The translations under genes and the position numbers were made by a program. Of a stretch of 10,333 nt of DNA, positions 1-7,084 are shown one piece after another. Source of the stretch: Draconibacterium sp. (lineage in GTDB: Bacteria > Bacteroidota > Bacteroidia > Bacteroidales > Prolixibacteraceae); the NCBI GenBank assembly GCA_030595485.1, contig JAUVDE010000079.1, forward strand, positions 1 through 10,333. Direction: 5' to 3'. Position 1 is the first letter of the stretch. The number at the start of each line of letters is the position of its first letter. The notes beneath the pieces were generated by a model. That model was not told where the DNA came from, made no database searches, and saw only the letters and a program-made list of their open reading frames with translations.

Positions 1-582
1 GGAAGTGCGAATCTCATGTATTTTCGACTGGTGCGGGGCAATGCAGCCTATGGCAAAAATAACTATATAGATAATGGAGATGGTACAATAAGCGATGTTG
101 CCACCGGGTTAATGTGGCAAACTGCCGACGACGGTACAGCACGCGATTGGCAGGAAGCCCTGGAATTTGCCGAGGGCAATAAATTGGCGGGATACACCGA
201 TTGGCGCCTACCAAATGCCAAAGAGCTTCAAAGTATAGTTGATTATTCACGCTCGCCGCAAACCACAAGCACACCCGCTATAAATCCCATTTTTGAAACC
301 ACTGAAATAGAAGATCCGGAAGGAAATACGGGGCATTACCCTTTCTTTTGGACCGGTACAACACATTTAGATGGACCCAATCCGTATTCGGGAGCAGCTT
401 ATATTGCATTTGGCGAAGGGCTTGGGGAAATGCGCGGTACTTTAATGGATGTGCATGGAGCAGGTTGCCAACGCAGCGACCCAAAAAGCGGAAGTCAACA
501 AAACTATCCACAGTTTCATGGGCCACAGGGCGATGTGCGTTACGTTTACAATTACGTGCGGTGCGTACGAAACATCAAATAG
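1..582 (+). CDS. DUF1566 (Lcl C-terminal type) domain protein, C-terminal part
   Basis: The reading frame is open from base 1, so this is the 3' end of a longer gene; ATG 16 is internal. The last ~175 residues form one DUF1566 module. Visible signatures are NGDGTISD, ATGLMWQ, a central GYTDWRLPNAKELQSIVDY stretch, aromatic strands (PFFWTG) and the closing YVRCVR before the stop. The first visible residues, FRLVRGN then YGKNNYIDNGDGT, look like the end of a preceding module joined to the start of this one, so the full protein probably carries tandem modules. DUF1566 proteins are usually secreted or surface proteins of Bacteroidota and Proteobacteria; the biochemical role is unknown and no catalytic residues are recognised. 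A signal peptide would lie upstream of the window. Family assignment is firm, function is not. Confidence 0.85.
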   Translation, partial: GSANLMYFRLVRGNAAYGKNNYIDNGDGTISDVATGLMWQTADDGTARDWQEALEFAEGNKLAGYTDWRLPNAKELQSIVDYSRSPQTTSTPAINPIFETTEIEDPEGNTGHYPFFWTGTTHLDGPNPYSGAAYIAFGEGLGEMRGTLMDVHGAGCQRSDPKSGSQQNYPQFHGPQGDVRYVYNYVRCVRNIK

Positions 583-664
583 AATTAATTTCAAATTCAG
601 GATTAAAACCCTGTAGTTTTATTGCAGCTACTTAAGTTTCTATAAATTTCATTTTTTTTGAACG

Positions 665-737
665 AAGACTGAAGACGGGAGACCGAAGTTGAGAAATATA
701 AAAGGTTAATTTTTTTCTTCCGTCTTCTGACTTCCGA
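665..737. repeat. Inverted pair of purine-rich heptad repeats
   Basis: The left arm (665-692) reads as 7-nt units GAAGACT, GAAGACG, GGAGACC, GAAGTTG. The right arm (717-737) reads CTTCCGT, CTTCTGA, CTTCCGA on the same strand, the reverse-complement pattern. GAAGACGG at 672-679 pairs exactly with CCGTCTTC at 720-727, and GAAG 665-668 pairs with CTTC 731-734 across a 3x3 internal loop, giving an imperfect hairpin with a 40-nt loop. Related CTTC heptads occur at 2833-2857 and 4363-4390. It could act as a weak terminator or simply be a dispersed intergenic repeat; no function can be read from the sequence. Confidence 0.6.
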
Positions 738-873
738 CCAAAACTTAATTCTTTTTTAGAATTCTATTCTAAATTTGAATCTCGGTATATTCAATACATC
801 ATGATTTAGTTAACTATCTTTTTTAAAAGACATGAATAATAAATTTGGAGGAGCAGAGCGTTTGAAAGTTTTG

Positions 874-881
874 TACTTTTG
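874..881 (+). promoter_or_regulatory. Possible Bacteroidota -7 box for the 126-aa gene
   Basis: TACTTTTG matches the TAnnTTTG consensus of Bacteroidota housekeeping promoters. It would place transcription start about 47 nt before ATG 936. The nearest upstream TTTG (844-847) is 26 nt away, longer than the usual ~19-21, so the -33 element is poor and the call is tentative. Confidence 0.3.
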
Positions 882-935
882 ACCTCGTATTGCGCATGGC
901 CGAACCCTTGGCGCTTGTATTAAAATTAAAGATAA

Positions 936-1316
936 ATGGAACTCGACTATATAGATAATATAAATGATTACGGTGATAATGTTGTTCGTTTATACAACTT
1001 CGATAAATCGGAAGCGATTAAATTTAGTGCCTTAATCAAACAGATAATTATTCAGAATAAATGTAGGCTCGACCTGTCGAAGATTGAATTTATTGAAAGA
1101 CGTAATTGTAACCTTATTCTAGGTTTATTTCCAAACGATGAAGGAATATTAAGTCCCGATAATGAAAACTTTTTTTGTATTCTTACATTGGAAAGCTATG
1201 AAAATATGCTGAAACTAATAGAACCATTTTGTAAGAAAGAATCTAAAGCACATCAATATTTATACGACCTTGATATCCCCACCGATTTTTTATTTGCTCC
1301 AGCTGGCACCTGGTAA
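936..1316 (+). CDS. Conserved hypothetical protein of Bacteroidota, 126 aa
   Basis: This is a small soluble protein, acidic overall, with no signal peptide, membrane segment or recognisable catalytic motif. It begins MELDYIDNINDYGDNVVRLY and ends with a distinctive tail, YLYDLDIPTDFLFAPAGTW. From memory, both ends recur in short uncharacterised proteins of Bacteroidota, so I regard it as a real gene; no function is known to me. Cysteines at C43, C58, C81 and C99 are not spaced like a metal site. The start is ATG 936 with an A-rich leader and no Shine-Dalgarno, as is normal for the phylum. It stands alone, 168 nt before the next start, with hairpin-forming repeats downstream. The compact length and aromatic C-terminus suggest a single-domain cytoplasmic protein. 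Confidence 0.8.
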   Translation: MELDYIDNINDYGDNVVRLYNFDKSEAIKFSALIKQIIIQNKCRLDLSKIEFIERRNCNLILGLFPNDEGILSPDNENFFCILTLESYENMLKLIEPFCKKESKAHQYLYDLDIPTDFLFAPAGTW

Positions 1317-1328
1317 TTTATGGGGTGA

Positions 1329-1408
1329 CAGATTGATTCGGGGAATACAGATTGAATACAGATTGAAAAGAAAGATTGATTCAGGTTTTATCAATCCCTT
1401 CAATCTTT
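1329..1408. repeat. Short CAGATTGA direct repeats with hairpin-forming end
   Basis: CAGATTGA recurs at 1329, 1348 and 1359, with a variant AAGATTGA at 1372. The 11-mer AATACAGATTG is repeated exactly in tandem at 1344-1354 and 1355-1365. AAAGATTGA 1371-1379 pairs with TCAATCTTT 1400-1408, while GATTGAT 1374-1380 pairs with ATCAATC 1390-1396, so two overlapping hairpins are possible. The position just after the 126-aa gene would suit a transcript end, but there is no clear T tract. Confidence 0.5.
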
Positions 1409-1427
1409 AAACTCAGAACAGTAAACA

Positions 1428-1459
1428 TTGCCCACAAATACTTCTTTCTTTTATCTTTG
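1428..1459 (+). promoter_or_regulatory. Promoter of the M48 protease gene
   Basis: TTG 1428-1430, a 21-nt spacer and TATCTTTG 1452-1459 match the Bacteroidota TTTG / TAnnTTTG promoter in both sequence and spacing. Transcription should begin near 1466, about 19 nt before ATG 1485. This placement shows that the frame opening at TTG 1428 is not the true start. Confidence 0.55.
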
Positions 1460-1484
1460 CCATCCTAAAATTTACGAAAGCGAC

Positions 1485-2720
1485 ATGCACGAAATATTAT
1501 TCTGGATTATCATCGGGATTCTGGTTCTCGATTTTTTGTTTGAAAAATACCTCGATTATTTGAATACCACAAAGTGGAGCGACACAATTCCGGAGGAGGT
1601 AAAAGGAATTTACGACGAGGAGAAATATAAAAAACAACAGGCTTACCAAAAAGAAAATCACCGATTTGGAATGCTAACGAGTAGTTTTAGCATGGTGCTA
1701 ACCTTGTGTATGTTTTTATTTTACGGCTTTGCTTTGGTCGATGGCTGGGCATGGGGTTTTACCGAAAATTCCATTTTAGCCGCATTTATTTTCTTCGGAA
1801 TAATAATGTTCGCTTCCGACATCTTAACCACGCCATTTGACATTTACGACACCTTTAAAATTGAAGAGAAATATGGTTTTAACAAAACTACGCCTAAAAT
1901 ATTTGTGCTCGATAAACTTAAGGGTTGGCTGGTAAGTGCTCTAATTGGCGGAGGTTTACTGGCGCTTGTCATTTTTATCTATCAAAAAACAGGCAATATG
2001 TTTTGGATTTATGTTTGGGTAGTTGTTTCTGCTTTTTCCATTTTTATGGCCATGTTTTATTCCAACCTAATTGTGCCACTTTTTAATAAACAAACGCCTT
2101 TGGAAGAGGGTGAATTACGCGATGCCATTTCTACTTTTTCAAAAAAAGTAGGTTTTAAACTCGACAATATTTTTGTGATCGACGGTTCAAAACGCTCGAC
2201 AAAAGCCAATGCTTATTTTACGGGTTTAGGATCAAAAAAACGCATTGTTTTATACGATACTCTAATAAATGATTTAAATACCGAAGAGCTGGTGGCGGTT
2301 TTGGCGCACGAAATTGGGCATAACAAAAAGAAACACGTGGTACAAGGTTTGTTAATTGGCTTGGCTCAAACGGCAATCGTACTTTTTATTTTTGGTTTGC
2401 TGATTAACAACCCGAACTTAAGCAAGGCGCTTGGTGTCGACGTGCCTAATTTCCATATTGGCATGGTTGCCTTTGGTGTGCTGTATTCACCCATCTCTTT
2501 TTTTACAGGTATTTTTATGAATATGCTTTCGCGCAAAAACGAATACCAGGCCGACCGTTTTGCTGCCGAAAACTACAAACCCGAAGCCTTGGCAGGTGCA
2601 CTTAAAAAACTATCGGTAAATAACCTGAGCAATTTAACGCCACATAAACGTTATGTGTTTTTTCATTATTCGCACCCAACATTATTGCAGCGTTTGGCAT
2701 TTTTAAAGAACTTTGAATAG
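1485..2720 (+). CDS. Ste24/M48 family membrane zinc metalloprotease (CAAX prenyl protease type)
   Basis: This 411-aa integral membrane protease carries the full M48 active site: HEIGH at residues 275-279 (two zinc-binding histidines and the catalytic glutamate) and the third zinc ligand E353 in NEYQAD, followed by D357. The C-terminal SHPTLLQRL motif is typical of the Ste24 branch. Seven hydrophobic segments are visible near residues 3-19, 64-84, 96-114, 147-166, 172-197, 285-307 and 324-348, matching the seven-helix Ste24 chamber. Bacteria generally lack prenylated CAAX proteins, so the role is probably inner-membrane protein quality control; that part is inference. The start is ATG 1485, since the in-frame TTG at 1428 lies in the promoter and the residues it would add are not family-like. 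CinA follows 142 nt downstream on the same strand. Confidence 0.93.
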   Translation: MHEILFWIIIGILVLDFLFEKYLDYLNTTKWSDTIPEEVKGIYDEEKYKKQQAYQKENHRFGMLTSSFSMVLTLCMFLFYGFALVDGWAWGFTENSILAAFIFFGIIMFASDILTTPFDIYDTFKIEEKYGFNKTTPKIFVLDKLKGWLVSALIGGGLLALVIFIYQKTGNMFWIYVWVVVSAFSIFMAMFYSNLIVPLFNKQTPLEEGELRDAISTFSKKVGFKLDNIFVIDGSKRSTKANAYFTGLGSKKRIVLYDTLINDLNTEELVAVLAHEIGHNKKKHVVQGLLIGLAQTAIVLFIFGLLINNPNLSKALGVDVPNFHIGMVAFGVLYSPISFFTGIFMNMLSRKNEYQADRFAAENYKPEALAGALKKLSVNNLSNLTPHKRYVFFHYSHPTLLQRLAFLKNFE

Positions 2721-2728
2721 AAAAGAGA

Positions 2729-2772
2729 TTAAGGGCTGAACATAAAAGAACACAATGGGCTTTAGCCCTTAA
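2729..2772. repeat. REP-like palindromic intergenic repeat (GGGCTTTAGCCC)
   Basis: TTAAGGGCT 2729-2737 is the exact reverse complement of AGCCCTTAA 2764-2772, with 26 nt between. The 12-mer GGGCTTTAGCCC at 2757-2768 is itself a near-perfect palindrome, so two alternative stems compete for the same right arm. It lies 8 nt past the protease stop and has no T tract on the + strand. It may serve as a transcript-stabilising or weak terminator hairpin, or be a dispersed REP-type unit. Confidence 0.55.
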
Positions 2773-2832
2773 AATTGAGAAAGCATCAAACAAAATGGAA
2801 TTTTATCCCTGTCAAATACGTGCAGCGGAATA

Positions 2833-2857
2833 CTTCCAGCTTCGTGCTTCTAACTTT
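2833..2857. repeat. CTTC heptad repeat directly before cinA
   Basis: Units CTTCCAG, CTTCGTG, CTTCTAA and a partial CTTTT follow each other at a 7-nt period. The tract ends 5 nt before the cinA ATG, so it lies in the leader or promoter. It aligns closely with 4363-4390 before the AsmA gene. TAACTTTT (2851-2858) loosely resembles a -7 box but is too close to the start codon to serve cinA in the usual way. Confidence 0.5.
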
Positions 2858-2862
2858 TTACA

Positions 2863-4110
2863 ATGAAAGCAGAAATAATTACCATAGGCGACGAAATTTT
2901 AATCGGACAAATTGTAGATACCAATTCAGCTTGGATTGGCGAACAGTTTAATAGGAGTGGTATTGAAATATATCAGATAACATCGGTGCGCGATGACCAC
3001 GATCATATAATTGAAGCGATTAAAGGTGCAGAAAAAAATGTTGATTTGGTGATAATAACCGGTGGTTTGGGGCCAACTAAAGACGACATTACAAGGGATG
3101 CACTTTGCGAGTGTTTTAACACTAAACTTACATTTCATAAGCCAACTTTAGATACCATTATCGAGCGTTTTAGCCATCGTGGAATCGACATGAATAAGTT
3201 AAACCGCGACCAGGCGATGTTACCCGAAAACTGCACGGTTTTGTATAATAAAATGGGTACTGCACCCGGAATGTGGTTCGAGCAAAACGATACCATTTTT
3301 GTGTCGATGCCCGGCGTGCCTTTCGAAATGAAATATTTGCTTGAATTTGAGGTGCTACCAAGGCTGCGCGAAACCGGCAAAACAAAAGCCATTTTTCATA
3401 AAACGGTTTTAACACAGGGTATCCCAGAATCGATGCTGGCTGAGCGTATTGAAAGTTGGGAAGACGCCTTGCCGGAACATATTAAACTGGCTTATTTGCC
3501 AAATCCAATGGCAGTACGTTTACGTTTGTCGGCAATGGGGGAGAACGAGGCCGCTTTAAAAGCTGATGTGGAAAAGGAAATTGGAAGTCTACAAGAAATT
3601 ATTCCGGAAGCTATATTTGGATACGATACTGAAACCATGGCTGAAGTAATTGGCCGAATGCTGGTTGAAAGAGGACAAACACTAGCCGTTGCTGAAAGTT
3701 GCACGGGTGGTTATATCTCGCATTTAATTACCTCCGTGTCGGGGAGTTCTGCATATTACAATGGTTCTGTAACTTCTTATTCAAACGAAATAAAAGAAAA
3801 GGTATTGGGAGTTAGCCCACAAAAGTTGGAGCAGTTTGGTGCCGTTAGCCAGGAGGTTGCCATTGAAATGGTTGAAGGTGTAAAACGGGTAATGAGTGCC
3901 GATTATGCCATAGCCACCACCGGAATCGCTGGCCCAGACGGAGGAACAGAAGAAAAACCTGTGGGTACGGTTTGGATTGCCATTACCGGTCCAACTAAAA
4001 CATACGCACAAAAATTCACTTTTGTAGGTAAACACCGCGAACGAAATATTGTACGCTCGGGGCAAACGGCATTGCAATTGTTACGGCGAATAGTTTTAGG
4101 GGAATTGTAG
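2863..4110 (+). CDS. cinA: CinA: nucleotide-processing domain fused to NMN amidohydrolase
   Basis: At 415 aa this is full-length CinA. The N-terminal COG1058/molybdopterin-binding-like domain (about residues 1-170) shows IITIGDEILIGQIVDTNS, TGGLGPTKDD, GTAPG and SMPGVPFEM; in characterised homologues it hydrolyses ADP-ribose. A KH-like middle region follows (~175-250). The C-terminal PncC domain (~255-410) has AESCTGG at 277-283 and GIAGPDGGT from 354, with the family's conserved serine S279. This domain deamidates nicotinamide mononucleotide to nicotinic acid mononucleotide, recycling the pyridine by-product of NAD-dependent DNA ligase. The protein is cytoplasmic. ATG 2863 starts exactly at the family N-terminus. 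The old name 'competence/damage-inducible' describes Gram-positive regulation, and no such signals are visible here. The gene is separated by spacers from both neighbours and is probably monocistronic. Confidence 0.96.
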   Translation: MKAEIITIGDEILIGQIVDTNSAWIGEQFNRSGIEIYQITSVRDDHDHIIEAIKGAEKNVDLVIITGGLGPTKDDITRDALCECFNTKLTFHKPTLDTIIERFSHRGIDMNKLNRDQAMLPENCTVLYNKMGTAPGMWFEQNDTIFVSMPGVPFEMKYLLEFEVLPRLRETGKTKAIFHKTVLTQGIPESMLAERIESWEDALPEHIKLAYLPNPMAVRLRLSAMGENEAALKADVEKEIGSLQEIIPEAIFGYDTETMAEVIGRMLVERGQTLAVAESCTGGYISHLITSVSGSSAYYNGSVTSYSNEIKEKVLGVSPQKLEQFGAVSQEVAIEMVEGVKRVMSADYAIATTGIAGPDGGTEEKPVGTVWIAITGPTKTYAQKFTFVGKHRERNIVRSGQTALQLLRRIVLGEL

Positions 4111-4114
4111 TTTG

Positions 4115-4354
4115 GTGTCATTTCGACAGCCTACCTAATTTTTAAAATAGACATAATGAGTAATTAATAGAGATGCTGAAACAAGTTCAGCATGACGTTT
4201 CAAAGCAATAGTAAATTAAGCAAGGGATGTCAACCTGAACTTGTTTCAGGTTCTAAATTATTAATCTGTCATAGGTAGCAAAGCGAGAATTCATTAACAT
4301 AGAAGCAAAAGTGCTACGTATTTCTCACGCTCGTTCCTCGGTTCGAAATGACAC
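4115..4354. repeat. 240-bp composite intergenic repeat with 12-bp inverted ends
   Basis: GTGTCATTTCGA at 4115-4126 is the exact reverse complement of TCGAAATGACAC at 4343-4354. Inside are two 8-bp hairpins with 5-nt loops: ATGCTGAA/TTCAGCAT (4173-4193) and AACCTGAA/TTCAGGTT (4232-4252). Their 15-nt cores, 4176-4190 and 4235-4249, are exact reverse complements of each other. A third stem pairs GTAGCA 4275-4280 with TGCTAC 4312-4317. No target-site duplication is evident at the borders. The motifs resemble dispersed intergenic repeats that I remember from many Bacteroidota genomes. It lies 4 nt past the cinA stop, so it may also end or stabilise that transcript. Confidence 0.7.
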
Positions 4355-4362
4355 ATGGGTAG

Positions 4363-4390
4363 CTTCCGACTTCGAACTTCTACCTTTTTT
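4363..4390. repeat. CTTC heptad repeat upstream of the AsmA gene
   Basis: Four 7-nt units, CTTCCGA, CTTCGAA, CTTCTAC and CTTTTTT, run in phase starting 8 nt beyond the composite repeat. The tract aligns with the one in front of cinA (2833 on) with only scattered substitutions in the variable positions. Confidence 0.5.
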
Positions 4391-4446
4391 AACAATTTCT
4401 AACTTCGCTTTGCGTTTCAATTCCGTATTTTAGCGCCAGAAAACAG

Positions 4447-6966
4447 ATGAACATGAAGAAAGCTCTTATAATATTCCTTGTAATTATCGTATTGTTGATT
4501 GGTTGTCTCTTGGCAATCCCAATCTTTTTCAAACAAAACTTAATTGAGCTTGGAAAGAATACCTTAAACAAACAACTTAATGCGGAAGTGGAATTTGCCG
4601 ACTTGAAGCTTTTTTTGTTTAAAAATTTTCCTCAGGCAACGGTTGAGTTTTACGAGGTAATGATAAAGGGTAAAGGAGAATTTGAAAACGATACTTTACT
4701 GAATATTGCTTTGGTACGCACTAAAATGGACTTGTCATCATTGTTTAAAAAGTCGGCAATGAACATTGAGGAAGTTGTTTTAGATAAAGCCAAAGTGAAT
4801 TTATTGGTGGCCGAATCGGGAAATGCGAACTGGGATGTGGCTCCGGCATCGAGCGCTGGCTCATCGGTAGACAGCAAAAGCTCCGTTGCCGAAACGGATG
4901 AGTTTCACCTTCAATTGGAGAAAATTGAAATTAGGGATGCTGAATTTGTTTATCATGATAAACTTGCAAAAACAAAAATGGAACTTTCTGATATTGATTT
5001 TGGTATTTCAGGAAGTATGTATGGTAATTCAACACAGCTAAAAACTGAAGGAACGGTTGCCAATCTTAATGTTCAGCAAAGTGGCGTTAACTATATTTCT
5101 AAAACGGCCTTAAACATTCGTACTTTGTTGGATGTGGATTTCGACCAAATGAAGTTTACCATTGCCGAAAATGAATTGATGGTAAATCGTTTGCCTTTGG
5201 AGTTATCCGGAAGCATTGAAATTCCTTCTGATACCACATTCCTTAATCTAGATTTAAAAACAAAAGAGTCGGATTTCGAGAACTTTTTGGCCTTGGTGCC
5301 ACCGGTTTACGAAGAATATTTGAAAGACATTAAAACCAAGGGATCGGCAACTATTTCAAGCAAAATTACCGGTTTTTATATTGACGAGAATTATCCTGAA
5401 TTTAAGCTGTTAATGAAAATTATGAATGGTAATTTTCAGTATAGCGATATGCCCGAAGACATTAAAAATATAAAAGCTGACATTGCTATTTCGAAACCAC
5501 AGGGCGAACTCGATTTAATGGAGATTAGGGTAAAGGAAGCACATGCTGAAATAAAAAATAATCCGGTGGATTTCTCATTAAAAGTTAAGAATCCGGTTTC
5601 CGACCCGTATTTTGATGGTACTTTTATCGGAAAAATAAATCTGAACCATTTAAAAGATGCGCTACCCTTGGATAGTGTAAACATGTCGGGAGTGATTGAT
5701 GCCAACCTTTTTGCCAAAGGGAATTATTCGGATGTGGAGGCTGAGGCCTACGACAAAATTAAATCGGATGGCGTAGTTTTGCTAACTAATTTTGTGTATC
5801 AATCGGCGGAACTTACCCGGCCTATTATTGTACCGCAGGGAAAACTCGACTTTTCTCCCAAAAGTATTAACCTTCAAAAGTTTAATATGAAAGTGGGACA
5901 AAGTGATTTCAGTTTGACGGGTAAAGTGTCGAATTACCTCAACTACTTTTTAAAAGATGGTGTTTTACAGGGTAGCTTGCAACTGAATTCGCAAATGGTG
6001 AATTTGAATGAATTGTTGCGTTTACAAGTAAAACCAGCCAAAGAAATAGCTCCGGCTCAAAACCAAACTCAAAACAAGGCTACCGAAAATGTAAGTAACG
6101 ATGTGCTTGCCTTCGATGTTCCAAAAAATATTGATATTCAGTTTAATTCCAATATTCAGAATGTTGTTTTCGATCGTTTGCTTATTACCGGAATAAAAGG
6201 TTCGATTCGTGCGGTAAATGAGAAAGTAGTGTTGAAAAATTTAAATATGCACATGCTCGATGGTGAGCTAAAAATGAATGGTTCGTATAAAAACACATCA
6301 CAAAATCAGCCAATATTTGATGTTGGCGTTGATATTTCGACTTTCGATATTCCTTTAATGTATAAAACCTTGTCGGGCATTCGAAACATTATGCCAGTGG
6401 CGGGTAACAGTACCGGTACTTTAAGTTCAGATATGAAGATGACTGGCCGTTTAAGTCCGCAGTTAAAACTAATTCCGGCAACAGCTACTGGTAAAGGCTT
6501 GTTAAGTACTAAAAATCTGGAGTTAAAAGATTCGCCTTTGTTTAACCAGTTAAGTGGAATTTTGAAAAAAGAGAAATTAAGAAATGTAACAATAGATGAT
6601 TTTAAAGCCAGTTTTACTGTAGAAGATGGAAACCTGATTTTACGACCTTTTACCACTAAGATTATCGGTCAGGAAACTAGAATTGCAGGTAGTTTAAATG
6701 CACAAAGTTTATTAGATATGCGTTTAGATTTTAAAGTAGAACGCGAATTATTTGGTTCCGATATCGAGAAGTTTCTGAAAATAATTCCTGGGAATGAGAA
6801 AATTAAGATGCTTCCGGCAGGTGTAAATATTAATGGGCCTGTTGACGGTGCTAAGGTGAGTCTGGACTTGAGTGAAACACAAAAAGCAGTTACCGATGCT
6901 ACCAAGGATGACCTGAAAAAGTCGCTCGACCAACTTGGAAAAGGTTTGAAAAAGTTGTTTAAATAG
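4447..6966 (+). CDS. AsmA family protein (inner-membrane-anchored periplasmic protein)
   Basis: The protein has 839 aa. A basic N-terminus (MNMKK) is followed by one hydrophobic helix at residues 6-28, then a long, mostly beta-strand region expected in the periplasm. The AsmA N-terminal pattern is clear up to ~residue 131: NTLNKQLNAEVEFADLKL, an NDTLLNIA stretch, SLFKKSAMNIEEVVLDKAKVN, and ANWDV. A Ser/Ala-rich linker (132-151) and a Gln/Asn-rich linker (529-552) separate blocks. The C-terminal part (~555-815) resembles the AsmA C-terminal domain, and the chain ends in a Lys-rich amphipathic helix. AsmA-like proteins (TamB, YhdP, YdbH) are thought to form grooves carrying phospholipid between the two membranes; a similar envelope role here is inferred. 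ATG 4447 is used, though ATG 4453 would work equally well. The dehydrogenase gene begins 118 nt downstream. Confidence 0.88.
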   Translation: MNMKKALIIFLVIIVLLIGCLLAIPIFFKQNLIELGKNTLNKQLNAEVEFADLKLFLFKNFPQATVEFYEVMIKGKGEFENDTLLNIALVRTKMDLSSLFKKSAMNIEEVVLDKAKVNLLVAESGNANWDVAPASSAGSSVDSKSSVAETDEFHLQLEKIEIRDAEFVYHDKLAKTKMELSDIDFGISGSMYGNSTQLKTEGTVANLNVQQSGVNYISKTALNIRTLLDVDFDQMKFTIAENELMVNRLPLELSGSIEIPSDTTFLNLDLKTKESDFENFLALVPPVYEEYLKDIKTKGSATISSKITGFYIDENYPEFKLLMKIMNGNFQYSDMPEDIKNIKADIAISKPQGELDLMEIRVKEAHAEIKNNPVDFSLKVKNPVSDPYFDGTFIGKINLNHLKDALPLDSVNMSGVIDANLFAKGNYSDVEAEAYDKIKSDGVVLLTNFVYQSAELTRPIIVPQGKLDFSPKSINLQKFNMKVGQSDFSLTGKVSNYLNYFLKDGVLQGSLQLNSQMVNLNELLRLQVKPAKEIAPAQNQTQNKATENVSNDVLAFDVPKNIDIQFNSNIQNVVFDRLLITGIKGSIRAVNEKVVLKNLNMHMLDGELKMNGSYKNTSQNQPIFDVGVDISTFDIPLMYKTLSGIRNIMPVAGNSTGTLSSDMKMTGRLSPQLKLIPATATGKGLLSTKNLELKDSPLFNQLSGILKKEKLRNVTIDDFKASFTVEDGNLILRPFTTKIIGQETRIAGSLNAQSLLDMRLDFKVERELFGSDIEKFLKIIPGNEKIKMLPAGVNINGPVDGAKVSLDLSETQKAVTDATKDDLKKSLDQLGKGLKKLFK

Positions 6967-7084
6967 ACCCAAGTAAAATTCTTATTATTTATTCTGCCCA
7001 CTACACAGCTCATAAATCAGAAAAATGCGTATTTTGGCATTTTAATTTTTACTGACTCTAAACCGTAGTTTTCAATATATTTTT

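Larger units (their letters stand above)
583..935. other. Intergenic spacer without a gene; heptad repeats and a possible promoter
   Basis: No convincing coding region is seen in this 353-nt AT-rich spacer. It holds weak 4-bp stem possibilities just after the DUF1566 stop, a poly-T run near 652-659, two oppositely oriented GAAG/CTTC heptad tracts that can fold on each other (665-734), and a possible promoter near 874-881 for the 126-aa gene. A short frame overlapping 348-635 runs into this region but is a shadow of the DUF1566 gene. Confidence 0.6.
4111..4446. other. Repeat-filled spacer between cinA and the AsmA gene, no gene
   Basis: No coding sequence is supported in these 336 nt. Nearly all of it is accounted for by a composite inverted-repeat element (4115-4354), a CTTC heptad tract (4363-4390) and the probable AsmA promoter region. 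TATTTTAG at 4426-4433 is a one-off match to the TAnnTTTG box and would give a very short leader before ATG 4447; no good -33 box stands at the right distance. Confidence 0.6.

Noticed and set aside
348..635. 95-aa frame overlapping the end of the DUF1566 gene
   Set aside because: It is a shifted-frame shadow of a well-conserved module; the part beyond 582 has no recognisable protein character.
1428..1484. TTG 1428 as start of the M48 protease
   Set aside because: The stretch is a promoter (TTG-N21-TATCTTTG), the added residues do not resemble the family, and ATG 1485 opens directly onto the first membrane segment.
3781..4121. Antisense open frames across cinA, and similar ones across the AsmA and carbamoyltransferase genes
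   Set aside because: They lie wholly opposite strongly conserved coding sequence, have no family resemblance and no promoter or leader of their own.
4447..4530. Lipobox-like L-I-G-C (residues 17-20) in the AsmA protein
   Set aside because: The hydrophobic stretch continues for eight residues past the cysteine, as in an uncleaved membrane anchor; AsmA proteins are anchored by an N-terminal helix.
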